From contig NZ_JASE01000005.1 in the NCBI RefSeq assembly GCF_000622325.1, positions 1,798,001 through 1,862,000 on the forward strand: DNA of 64,000 nt, in the 5' to 3' direction. Under the pieces are notes generated by a model. That model had not been told where the DNA came from. It ran no database searches and was given only the letters and a program-made list of their open reading frames with translations. Made by a program: the position numbers and the translations under genes. Source of the stretch: Sulfitobacter geojensis. GTDB lineage: Bacteria > Pseudomonadota > Alphaproteobacteria > Rhodobacterales > Rhodobacteraceae. This document shows positions 27,349 through 35,028 of the stretch, piece after piece (position 1 is the stretch's first letter; each line of letters opens with the position of its first letter).

Positions 27349-28569
27349 TTAGTTGATGCCAAGATTTACAATCCCCTGATAGGCTCTTCCTGTGGAGCAA
27401 TAATTGTCCAATGGAATCCGGCCAGCCTGTTTCCATTCGGTAAGGACAGTATCCACCTCATGAGGCTTCAGGGTCCCTATTGATATCGCAATCCATCCGT
27501 TTTTACTTCGGAACGCTTTCAAAAAGCGACGGTCAGAGACGTTTGCAAAAACGTAATTGCGCGCCTCAATCACCGTTGGTCTCGACGCGACTATCAGCGC
27601 ACACTCACCGGGACGGATGTAGTCGGACACACCGGCTGGCACATTTATTGTCTTTTCGGTAACCGCAATTTTGCTATTCTCAACGCCAATGATAAGGGAC
27701 TGAAAGTTGCCCTTTTCATCGTACCAGCGAATGCCTGTTGGACTGGACACAGGTCTGCGACAGTCAAAATGGTTATTATTATCAAGCTTAAAACAAACGT
27801 TACCATCAGAAACGATGTAGCGACCGGCAGAACGCTGTCCGCTCGTAAACTCGAATACAGTTGTGCCGTCCAAGTTCAACGCTGCGAACCATCTTTTGCC
27901 ACTGGATACCAATTCACCGGTCACAACTTTCCCCCGCCATGTCTCTGGATCTGCGAGGTCGACCCGGGGTGTCGGCGTTTGGGGGGCTGTGGCTGGTTCT
28001 TTTTCATTGGCAAGAAAACCGAACTGGCGCTTTTCCTGGGATGAAAGTGTGTACATATTTTCGGGTGGTGTTCTCAACATCAAGCCGATCAGCTCCGTAG
28101 GGGCGTCAAATTCGTTCAAGGCTTCGATTATTTCTGCCAATGCAAATTGGCCATCTACCAGATTACCGTCACCATCTGATCCGCTGATCTGATGCACGCC
28201 GAGTTCGCCCCAGGCCAATCTTGCTGTTCCCGCAAGAAAAATAAACGCGCAGGCGGACATGCACTGACTGTCCGTTCCGATAACAGTAGTGAGGCCTAAG
28301 CCCCTAACTCTGTTGGCGATTGAAAGTGCGCTGTGAACCCCGCCTCCCGGGCTGTCTAGAACCAAGGCCGAGACGTTGGGTACTTCACTGAGCGTTTTCT
28401 CGAAAGCTAACGGCGTTCGAAAATCAATCCTGCCCACAATTGCGATTATGCCCTCTTGTCGATCGAGCACCACGACAGGAAAGTTCGGATGTTCAGCGGT
28501 TTGTGACATCGCAAAGGTCGCGGATAATGACAGGGCAATTGCACCAAGTGCCAAGATGATATTTCTCAT
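27349..28569 (-). CDS. Periplasmic ClpP/crotonase-fold serine protease-like protein
   Basis: 406 residues with a clear signal peptide (hydrophobic core IILALGAIALSLSATFA). The N-terminal domain matches ClpP-fold periplasmic proteins: DSPGGG (72-77) forms the oxyanion region, MSACAFIFLAG supplies a candidate catalytic Ser105, and GVHQ a candidate His126. The C-terminal 200 residues are mostly beta-rich and unassigned. Such proteins occur widely in alphaproteobacteria, usually with unknown substrates. It is the last recognisable gene of the accessory side, followed by about 300 bases without genes. Active-site assignment is from spacing only. Confidence 0.75.
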   Translation of the reverse strand: MRNIILALGAIALSLSATFAMSQTAEHPNFPVVVLDRQEGIIAIVGRIDFRTPLAFEKTLSEVPNVSALVLDSPGGGVHSALSIANRVRGLGLTTVIGTDSQCMSACAFIFLAGTARLAWGELGVHQISGSDGDGNLVDGQFALAEIIEALNEFDAPTELIGLMLRTPPENMYTLSSQEKRQFGFLANEKEPATAPQTPTPRVDLADPETWRGKVVTGELVSSGKRWFAALNLDGTTVFEFTSGQRSAGRYIVSDGNVCFKLDNNNHFDCRRPVSSPTGIRWYDEKGNFQSLIIGVENSKIAVTEKTINVPAGVSDYIRPGECALIVASRPTVIEARNYVFANVSDRRFLKAFRSKNGWIAISIGTLKPHEVDTVLTEWKQAGRIPLDNYCSTGRAYQGIVNLGIN

Positions 28570-28868
28570 TCGCTTTGGTCCTACAACAACGCATCAACAT
28601 CTCAGAACCAACGCAGCGAAACTGCTGCGCGGTTGCAGAGGAGAAGATGCTGCAATGTTGGCTTTTCAAAGACCTCTAATTGAAAGTGATATGGCAAGTC
28701 CGTTAGCAGAGATTGTAACTGCATGGTCGGGTTCAGGTTACCCAATAAGATTGACGATATGGCGTTTGACGCCCCCCTTGGCTTCGCACATCGCAGTTAT
28801 TGGAAGGCTGTCGGGTGACTTCAATCGAACAAAATCGGTAAGCCGCGCTCGTTCAGAAAGAATTGGAT
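28570..28868. other. Gene-free stretch at the accessory/backbone junction
   Basis: About 300 bases with no supported gene. Short fragments in several frames look protein-like (for example NRAAVSLRWF on the minus strand), each broken by stops, as in decayed insertion-sequence remnants, but none is recognisable. Composition and gene content change across this stretch, so it may contain the right boundary of the mobile region. No tRNA or clear attachment repeat seen. Confidence 0.35.
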
Positions 28869-30737
28869 CTAGCGCCGGAGCATAAAACCGTCAAAGAATT
28901 CCGCGATCCCTGGCGCATCTGACAGCGGCCGCACATCGGCGACAAATTGATCCGGTCGCAGGATCAGAACCGCGCCGCGCTGTCGGTCAATGCCGCGCAG
29001 ATCGAATATGTCGGCACCCTCGCGCGGATCGGCACAGAACACTTTTTCATAGTCAATCAACCCAAAGCGCCCTTTGTGCGGCAGCAACGCATCGGGCAAT
29101 TCATCCAGCCGCATGTCGCGATGAGGTCTTTGAAACACGGCGCGCAGGTCGATCACGGCGTCGACGTCGGCAGCTTGCGGCGTATAGCGCAGGATGGGAC
29201 TGGAGGGATCGGTGGCCAGATGGTCGCAGAGTTGCGCGATGGCGCTCCCCGTTTGCCCCGTATCGCCCGCACCACCAAAGGCCAACAGCCGCCAGCGTCC
29301 GTCCGCACGCAGCACGTGACCCAGTTGCATTTGCTTGCCGTCGCCCAAGCGCACAACAGGGGCGGAGTGGAACCGCATCCCGATCCTTTGCCCCGTCGCT
29401 AACGCCTGATGGGTGTCCTTTCCGACAATCACAGAGGGGTCGTAGCGCGTTTCGACACCCGCCGTGTACCGCCCGTGTTTCTTGAAATAGCTCTGGAATT
29501 GTGCGGCCTCTTCGGCGTTCTTGGGTTTGGCGCTAAACAGCCGCGCCATATCGCGGTCGAATTCGATCAGCTCTTTCGCCTTTGCCTGACGTTCCAGCGA
29601 ATAGCTGTGCAACAGCGCAGGAGACGACTGACCGCGCAGCACTGCCGCCAGTTTCCAACCCAGATTAAAGGTATCGGCCATCGACACATTCATACCCTGA
29701 CCGGCCTTGGGGCTGTGGGTGTGGCAGGCGTCACCGGCAATGAAAATGCGCGGCGTTTTGTGATCGCGCAGATCGTCGGGCACATCGTCAAAGACGTCAC
29801 ACACCCGCTGACCGATTTCATAGGCAGACCACCACGCCACCTCTTTCACGTCGAGTGTGTAGGGGGCCAGAATGGCGCGGGCCTTGGCGATCAGCATGTC
29901 AGAGGTCACCTCGCGGTCCGCTGCGCGTTCATCGCCCTGCAATGCGTCCAGCTCAATGTACATGCGCACCAGATAACCGCCCTCGCGCGGGATGATCAGG
30001 ATACTGCCGTGTTGCGCGGACTGGATCGCGCATTTCAGTCTGATATCCGGGAAATCGGTTACAGCGAGAACGTCGATCACTCCCCAAAGCTGGCGGGCGG
30101 CTTCGCCTTTCAACTCCTGCCCGAGGGCGCGACGCACCCCGCTGCGGGCCCCGTCACATCCCACGACATAGCGGGCACGGACGGTTTCTGTTTTATCGTT
30201 TTTATCCAGACATTTAAGCGTCGCAGTAACCGGATATGCGTCGCCGTCAACGGTGTTCAAATCGATCAGTTCGCGATTGTATTGCGGTGCCATCCGGTGT
30301 GGAGAGTCGCGCATAACCTCAAGATAAAAATCATGAATCCGCGCCTGGCTTAGAATCACATGGGGCATTTCGGACAGGTCGTCCTCCACATCCTGGATGC
30401 GCTCGGCGCGGTGCAGGACGTCGCCGTCCGGTCGGGGGCGCCAGAAAGCGACCTCGTTCACCCAATAGGCTTCCTTCAGCACCTTTTCAGCAAAGCCGAA
30501 GGCCTGAAACATCTCGATCGAACGACAGGCGATGCCGTCTGCCTGCCCAACCTCCAGCGGCCCCGATTTACGTTCAACGATGCGGGTGGAAATTTCGGGA
30601 AACGCGGCTAGCTGCGCCGCAAGGGTCAATCCCGCAGGACCGCACCCGACAATCAGAACATCGACCGCATCCTGAACGTAACCCTGCGGTTGGACAGAGG
30701 GATCGCCCGTGCGAAAGCCGTTAAGATGATATTGCAT
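28869..30737 (-). CDS. FAD-dependent aromatic hydroxylase (phenol/3-hydroxybenzoate monooxygenase type)
   Basis: 622 residues. An N-terminal dinucleotide-binding motif VDVLIVGCGPAGLTLA (25-40), the mid-chain GD motif FIAGDACHTHSPKAGQGMN for FAD ribityl binding, and a C-terminal thioredoxin-like domain (about 450-622) match class A flavoprotein hydroxylases such as phenol 2-monooxygenase and 3-hydroxybenzoate 4-monooxygenase. These use NAD(P)H and O2 to hydroxylate phenolic rings in the cytoplasm. Length and the first 60 residues look closest to 3-hydroxybenzoate 4-monooxygenase, but substrate cannot be fixed from sequence. No aromatic-pathway genes are adjacent, so it stands alone. Confidence 0.85.
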   Translation of the reverse strand: MQYHLNGFRTGDPSVQPQGYVQDAVDVLIVGCGPAGLTLAAQLAAFPEISTRIVERKSGPLEVGQADGIACRSIEMFQAFGFAEKVLKEAYWVNEVAFWRPRPDGDVLHRAERIQDVEDDLSEMPHVILSQARIHDFYLEVMRDSPHRMAPQYNRELIDLNTVDGDAYPVTATLKCLDKNDKTETVRARYVVGCDGARSGVRRALGQELKGEAARQLWGVIDVLAVTDFPDIRLKCAIQSAQHGSILIIPREGGYLVRMYIELDALQGDERAADREVTSDMLIAKARAILAPYTLDVKEVAWWSAYEIGQRVCDVFDDVPDDLRDHKTPRIFIAGDACHTHSPKAGQGMNVSMADTFNLGWKLAAVLRGQSSPALLHSYSLERQAKAKELIEFDRDMARLFSAKPKNAEEAAQFQSYFKKHGRYTAGVETRYDPSVIVGKDTHQALATGQRIGMRFHSAPVVRLGDGKQMQLGHVLRADGRWRLLAFGGAGDTGQTGSAIAQLCDHLATDPSSPILRYTPQAADVDAVIDLRAVFQRPHRDMRLDELPDALLPHKGRFGLIDYEKVFCADPREGADIFDLRGIDRQRGAVLILRPDQFVADVRPLSDAPGIAEFFDGFMLRR

Positions 30738-31056
30738 GGTGTTACCCGATCCTCGGGATGTGGGCGGTTCGTTTCATGATATATCCTCTTCCAATGCTGG
30801 ACAGGAACATCCGCATTGCTTCAATGACCGTCTCAACTATCGACGGATCCATCACGCTTCGCATTAACTCATTATATCTTATAACTATTTTTTGGCCTTG
30901 GCAATTTGGGCTCCCTCTACAATTGATGCCGCTGCCGTGTCGTGCCGTTTTCGAAACATTTCGTCAGGCAGCGATCCTGCCCTCCAGATGGTAGAGCTTT
31001 GTTAATATCCGTTTGCTAGGTCGTTGCAGATAAGATGGCAGGCGAAAGGGCGTGTG
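30738..31056. other. Divergent intergenic region
   Basis: About 320 bases between the hydroxylase and the PAS-chemoreceptor gene, containing an AT-rich tract (near 30865-30895) suited to divergent promoters. No gene, clear operator or terminator recognised. Confidence 0.4.
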
Positions 31057-31689
31057 ATGAGTGATGTCTTGGATAGTCTTTTTTCCAACATTGAGGCGTT
31101 TGGTTATCGGTGTTTGCATGACAGCGATCACACCCTTCAGGTTATTGAAGGGGGGGTAAAAGAATTGCTGGGCTATGACGCTGCGGATTTGATCGGCAAC
31201 CGTCTGCATGCTTTCGGCGATCTTGCCCATCCCGAAGACAAGCAGCGCCTGTTCGAAGCGGTTGATCTTGCCGTAGAAAAGCGCGGGCCATGGGACCTTG
31301 CATACAGATTGTTGCATGAAGACGGGTCGTATGTGTGGGTGCGCGAACGGGGGGCCGCGGTGTTTGAAAAGGGTACATTGACCCATCTTCAGGGATTGAT
31401 CGTCAGCGCGACCGAAGAAATGTCACTGCGTACGGAGTTGGAAACCATCCTTCAGCAAAGCCGCGAGTCCAATTCGGAGATCATTGGCCTGACCGGCAAG
31501 ATCACCGGTTCGATCCGCCAGCTGACCATGTTGTCAATCAACGCCAGAATCGAAGCTGCCCGCAGCGGTGATGCAGGGCGCGGGTTTGCCGTGGTCGCGG
31601 AGGAGATGAAAAAGCTGGCAGACCAGAATGCCGAATGGGCTTATGTGATATCTGAAAAGGTGAGCCACGTGCAAAAGCACGGACAATAG
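31057..31689 (+). CDS. Short soluble PAS-MCP signalling protein
   Basis: 210 residues from ATG 31057 (GAAAGGG seven bases upstream; frame opens at 31024). Residues about 10-120 form a PAS domain ending in a PAC-like segment (YRLLHEDGSYVWVRERG). The C-terminal 80 residues match the methyl-accepting signalling tip: LTMLSINARIEAARSGDAGR then GFAVVAEEMKKLADQ. There are no membrane segments or HAMP domain, and the signalling helices are much shorter than in standard receptors. It is probably a cytoplasmic sensor feeding a CheA/CheW array or a minimal adaptor. Ligand or cofactor unknown. Confidence 0.8.
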   Translation: MSDVLDSLFSNIEAFGYRCLHDSDHTLQVIEGGVKELLGYDAADLIGNRLHAFGDLAHPEDKQRLFEAVDLAVEKRGPWDLAYRLLHEDGSYVWVRERGAAVFEKGTLTHLQGLIVSATEEMSLRTELETILQQSRESNSEIIGLTGKITGSIRQLTMLSINARIEAARSGDAGRGFAVVAEEMKKLADQNAEWAYVISEKVSHVQKHGQ

Positions 31690-31796
31690 CGTGCCGATGG
31701 TAGAGCAGGCTGGGCGGGACCAACCCTGTTCTTCCGCCTGGTCACCTTTCCGCAAGCGCGGCTAGGCTTTGTTTCTTCAGGGGCACCTTATCGCGT

Positions 31797-33392
31797 TCAA
31801 TATCCCATCGCTGCGCCGTCTTTGCGCGGGTCGGATCCCCCAGCATATCCGCGCGGTCCCAACCGATGAATAAGTTGCGCACCGCCAAAGCCAAAAGCGT
31901 TGTCCGGTGCTTCAAGCGAAATTACATGCCCCATGCGGCGCAACACGTCGAGTGTTGTATCCGGTATGGTGGTCTCACAGGCCACGCCCAAGCCTTCGGT
32001 CACCCGCCAGCGCGGCGCATCTGCGGCCATCTGGACATCTTGGCCCCACAATTGCGTGCGCAATACCATTTGCACATGCCCTTGTGCCTGCATTGGGCCG
32101 CCCATTACGCCAAAGCTCATGAGCGGTTGGTCGCCCTGCATCAAAAAGCCCGGAATGATTGTCTGAAACGGACGTTTGCTCCCGTCGACGATGTTCTGGT
32201 GTTTCGGGTCAAGCGAAAACCCCGCGCCGCGATTTTGCAGCGCCACGCCGGTGCCCGGCACCACAACACCGGAACCGAATCCGGCATAGTTGGACTGGAT
32301 AAAGGACACCATCATGCCGGAAGCATCCGCCGCGCTTAGGTAAACCGTGCCGCCGTTTTTGGGCGCACCGGCACCGAAATCCTGTGCTTTGCTCGGATCA
32401 ATCAGCCGCGCACGGGCGGCAAGATAGTCGTCGTCAAGCAAATCGTCCGCGCTGACACCCGTCATCGCGGCGGGATCGGCGACATAGGTTTCGGCGTCGC
32501 GCAAGGCAAGTTTCATCGCCTCGATCTGTAGGTGCAGGGCGGCGGGGTCATCGGCAGCCAGATCACGAATGTTGGTTTGGCCAAGGATACCAAGCCCCAT
32601 CAAGGCGGCGATTCCCTGACCGTTCGGCGGAATTTCATGCAAGGTCACACCGTCGAACTGTTTGCTGATGGTGCCGCACCAGTCGGGTTGATGGCGCGCC
32701 AAGTCCTCAAGGCTAAGCGCGGCCCCGTGTTTGGCGGCGAAATCTGCGATTTCTTCTGCAATCTCCCCTTCGTAAAAGGCGCGCCCCTTGGTCTGCGCGA
32801 TCAGGCGCAGGGTGCGGGCATGGCCGGGGCTGGCGAAATACTCACCTGCCTGCGGCGCGCGGCCTTGTGGCATGAAGGTTTCAGCAAAACCGGGTTGATC
32901 CCCCAGATCAAGCGCTGCGCGTTGCCACAAGGCGGCAATAATCGGGGTGACGGGAAAGCCATCGGTGGCATAGCGGATCGCGGGGGCGAATAATGTCTCA
33001 AAAGGAAGTTTGCCAAACCGGTCTGACAAAGCCACCCAAGAAGATACCGCGCCGGGCACAGTTACCGATTCCCATCCGCGAAACGGCATTTCGTCAAGAC
33101 CTGCAAACCGTGCGGCATTCCACGCCGCGGGTGCCCGGCCGGAAGCGTTCAGCCCGTGAAGTTCACTCCCGTCCCACAGGATCGCGAAAGCGTCCGATCC
33201 GATGCCGTTGCCGGTAGGTTCCAACACCGTCAGCGCGATCGCTGTTGCCAAGGCGGCATCTACCGCATTGCCAGCCTGTGCCAGCATCGACAAACCGGCC
33301 TGCGCGGCAAGCGGGTGCGAGGTCACGACCATATTGTCAGCCAATACCGCAGAGCGGCGCGAGGGGTAGTCGTGATTAGAACGCAGATGCAT
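31797..33392 (-). CDS. ggt: Gamma-glutamyltransferase family Ntn-hydrolase
   Basis: 531 residues from ATG 33392; the frame reaches ATG 33431 and neither start has a strong ribosome site. The mid-chain NGGTVYLSAAD holds the threonine expected to become the nucleophile after autocleavage into large and small subunits. GNAVDAALATAIALTVLEP and the C-terminal FGVMGGPMQAQGHVQ are typical of the family. Members cleave gamma-glutamyl compounds such as glutathione, or related amides. No signal peptide is evident, so it is more like the cytoplasmic YwrD/HpxW branch than periplasmic Ggt. Substrate not determined. Confidence 0.85.
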   Translation of the reverse strand: MHLRSNHDYPSRRSAVLADNMVVTSHPLAAQAGLSMLAQAGNAVDAALATAIALTVLEPTGNGIGSDAFAILWDGSELHGLNASGRAPAAWNAARFAGLDEMPFRGWESVTVPGAVSSWVALSDRFGKLPFETLFAPAIRYATDGFPVTPIIAALWQRAALDLGDQPGFAETFMPQGRAPQAGEYFASPGHARTLRLIAQTKGRAFYEGEIAEEIADFAAKHGAALSLEDLARHQPDWCGTISKQFDGVTLHEIPPNGQGIAALMGLGILGQTNIRDLAADDPAALHLQIEAMKLALRDAETYVADPAAMTGVSADDLLDDDYLAARARLIDPSKAQDFGAGAPKNGGTVYLSAADASGMMVSFIQSNYAGFGSGVVVPGTGVALQNRGAGFSLDPKHQNIVDGSKRPFQTIIPGFLMQGDQPLMSFGVMGGPMQAQGHVQMVLRTQLWGQDVQMAADAPRWRVTEGLGVACETTIPDTTLDVLRRMGHVISLEAPDNAFGFGGAQLIHRLGPRGYAGGSDPRKDGAAMGY

Positions 33393-33479
33393 CAGGCGGC
33401 TTTCTTGAACAGGACAGATTTGCCCGATCATAGCGCCCGTCGGCAGTACAGCGCCAGCCGGATCCGGATAAAGGGCGCT

Positions 33480-34832
33480 TTATGACACCCGCGAATACCC
33501 CGCATGTGCTGGGTTGGAGGCGTCAAAGAAATGCGCCAGGCGGCGTACCAAAGGGCGCGCTTGCGGGCTCAGGCTCAGGCGGTCCTGTGTTTCCACGATC
33601 ATCCCGTCACATTCGCGTCGCAACGCGTCAACTGCGGGCTTGATGCGCGCACGGTCTACGTCATTCATGTTCAGTTCTTTGAAATCAATGGCGAAATCAC
33701 ACATTAGCATCTCAATGATGCGCCCCCTTAACCGGTCTTCCGACGTCAGGCGATAGCCACGCACACCCGCCAATTCGCCGGAGTTGATTTGCCGTGTATA
33801 ATCGCCGGTCTGTGCTGCATTCTGCACAAACCCTTCCTTGAACCTCGAGATCGAGGAGGCCCCAAGCCCCAGCAACGTGTCACAGCCATCCACGGTATAC
33901 CCCTGAAAATTCCGGCGCAGCGTGCCATCGCGCGCAGCGCGCGCCATGCTGTCGTCGGGGCGGGCGAAATGGTCAATCCCGATGGCCTCCATTCCGTCGG
34001 CGCATAGCAATTCAGTCGCTTTGTTAAACAGGGTGAAACGGGCGCGATCACCGGGCAGGGACGCTTCGGGGATCAGGCTTTGGCGTTTTGCCATATGGGG
34101 CACATGGGCATAACCGAACAAAGCCACACGGTCCGGCCGCAGGGTGTTAACCTGATGCAATGTCTGGGCAAATCCTTCGGTCGATTGGAACGGCAGGCCA
34201 TAGACCAGATCAACGTTCAGCGAGGCCACCTGCGCAGCGCGCAGCATTTCGACCGCCTCAAGCGTTTGTTCATAGCTTTGCAGCCGGCCAATACACTTTT
34301 GCACAAGCGGGGCAAAATCCTGCACCCCGATACTGGCGCGCGTCATCCCTGCGTCTTTCAAGGCTGCAATCTTGTCAGCGTCCACCAGGGTTGGGTCAAT
34401 CTCGACGGAAAACGTAGTGTCCGTGTCTAAAACGAAGACCTCGCCCAGCATGTCGGATACCTCGCGGATCAGTGCTGGCGGCAAGATTGTCGGCGTGCCA
34501 CCGCCCCAATGCATCTGCTTTACGCGCAGTTTGCGCGGTTGGTGGGTCGCGATCAACGCCAGTTCACGTCGCAAGGTTTCCAGATAGGCCTGCACCGGCG
34601 TCAAGCTGCGCACGCCCTGGGTGCGACAGGCGCAGAACCAGCACAGACGTTCGCAAAACGGGATATGCAGATACAGCGAGATTGGCGCGTTCGGGTCAAG
34701 CGCAGCAAGCGCTTCGGCTTGAAACGCATGGCCGATGTCGGCCGAAAAAGCGGGCGCAGGGGGGTAGCTGGTGTAACGGGGCAGGCGTTCGTCAAACAAT
34801 CCGCGTGCCTTGAGGGTATCAAAATTCATCAT
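33480..34832 (-). CDS. hemN: Oxygen-independent coproporphyrinogen III oxidase (radical SAM)
   Basis: 450 residues from ATG 34832 (AGGA seven bases upstream), one base after the ccoS stop. The radical-SAM cluster motif CxxxCxxCxC is present as CERLCWFCAC, and YTSYPPAP near the start is typical of HemN. It performs the two decarboxylations of coproporphyrinogen III to protoporphyrinogen IX using SAM instead of O2, sustaining haem synthesis under low oxygen. Placement after ccoGHIS is common in Rhodobacteraceae and fits a need for extra haem for the cbb3 oxidase. An FNR box lies within the end of ccoS, just upstream. Confidence 0.95.
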   Translation of the reverse strand: MMNFDTLKARGLFDERLPRYTSYPPAPAFSADIGHAFQAEALAALDPNAPISLYLHIPFCERLCWFCACRTQGVRSLTPVQAYLETLRRELALIATHQPRKLRVKQMHWGGGTPTILPPALIREVSDMLGEVFVLDTDTTFSVEIDPTLVDADKIAALKDAGMTRASIGVQDFAPLVQKCIGRLQSYEQTLEAVEMLRAAQVASLNVDLVYGLPFQSTEGFAQTLHQVNTLRPDRVALFGYAHVPHMAKRQSLIPEASLPGDRARFTLFNKATELLCADGMEAIGIDHFARPDDSMARAARDGTLRRNFQGYTVDGCDTLLGLGASSISRFKEGFVQNAAQTGDYTRQINSGELAGVRGYRLTSEDRLRGRIIEMLMCDFAIDFKELNMNDVDRARIKPAVDALRRECDGMIVETQDRLSLSPQARPLVRRLAHFFDASNPAHAGYSRVS

Positions 34833-34833
34833 A

Positions 34834-35028
34834 TCACGATCCTGAGGGATGATCGGTTTCCGGTCTTTGATCGACATCAACTGGTGGTGTTTCGTCGTCC
34901 AAAAGAATGCGCCATGCAGCCCCGTCCAGATCGTCATATTGATCCGAACGCAGGCTCCATAAGAAGGCAAGCAACCCCAACCCGCCAAGGGTCAGCGACA
35001 CCGGAATGAGGATCGCGAGAATGTTCAT
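34834..35028 (-). CDS. ccoS: cbb3 oxidase maturation protein CcoS
   Basis: 64 residues: one N-terminal membrane helix (LAILIPVSLTLGGLGLLAFLW) followed by SLRSDQYDDLDGAAWRILLD, the conserved pattern of CcoS/FixS. Required for delivery of copper/haem cofactors into the CcoN subunit; acts in the inner membrane with CcoI. Overlaps ccoI by four bases (ATGA). Confidence 0.95.
   Translation of the reverse strand: MNILAILIPVSLTLGGLGLLAFLWSLRSDQYDDLDGAAWRILLDDETPPVDVDQRPETDHPSGS
34867..34880 (-). promoter_or_regulatory. FNR/FnrL box upstream of hemN, inside ccoS
   Basis: TTGATCGACATCAA is a perfect TTGAT-N4-ATCAA site, palindromic so usable on either strand. Its centre is about 41.5 bases before the hemN ATG. 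A standard class II FNR promoter would therefore start transcription almost at the start codon. Confidence 0.75.

Noticed and set aside
29409-30353. Long plus-strand open frame opposite the aromatic hydroxylase
   Set aside because: High-GC antisense shadow; the minus strand carries clear FAD-binding motifs along the same DNA.
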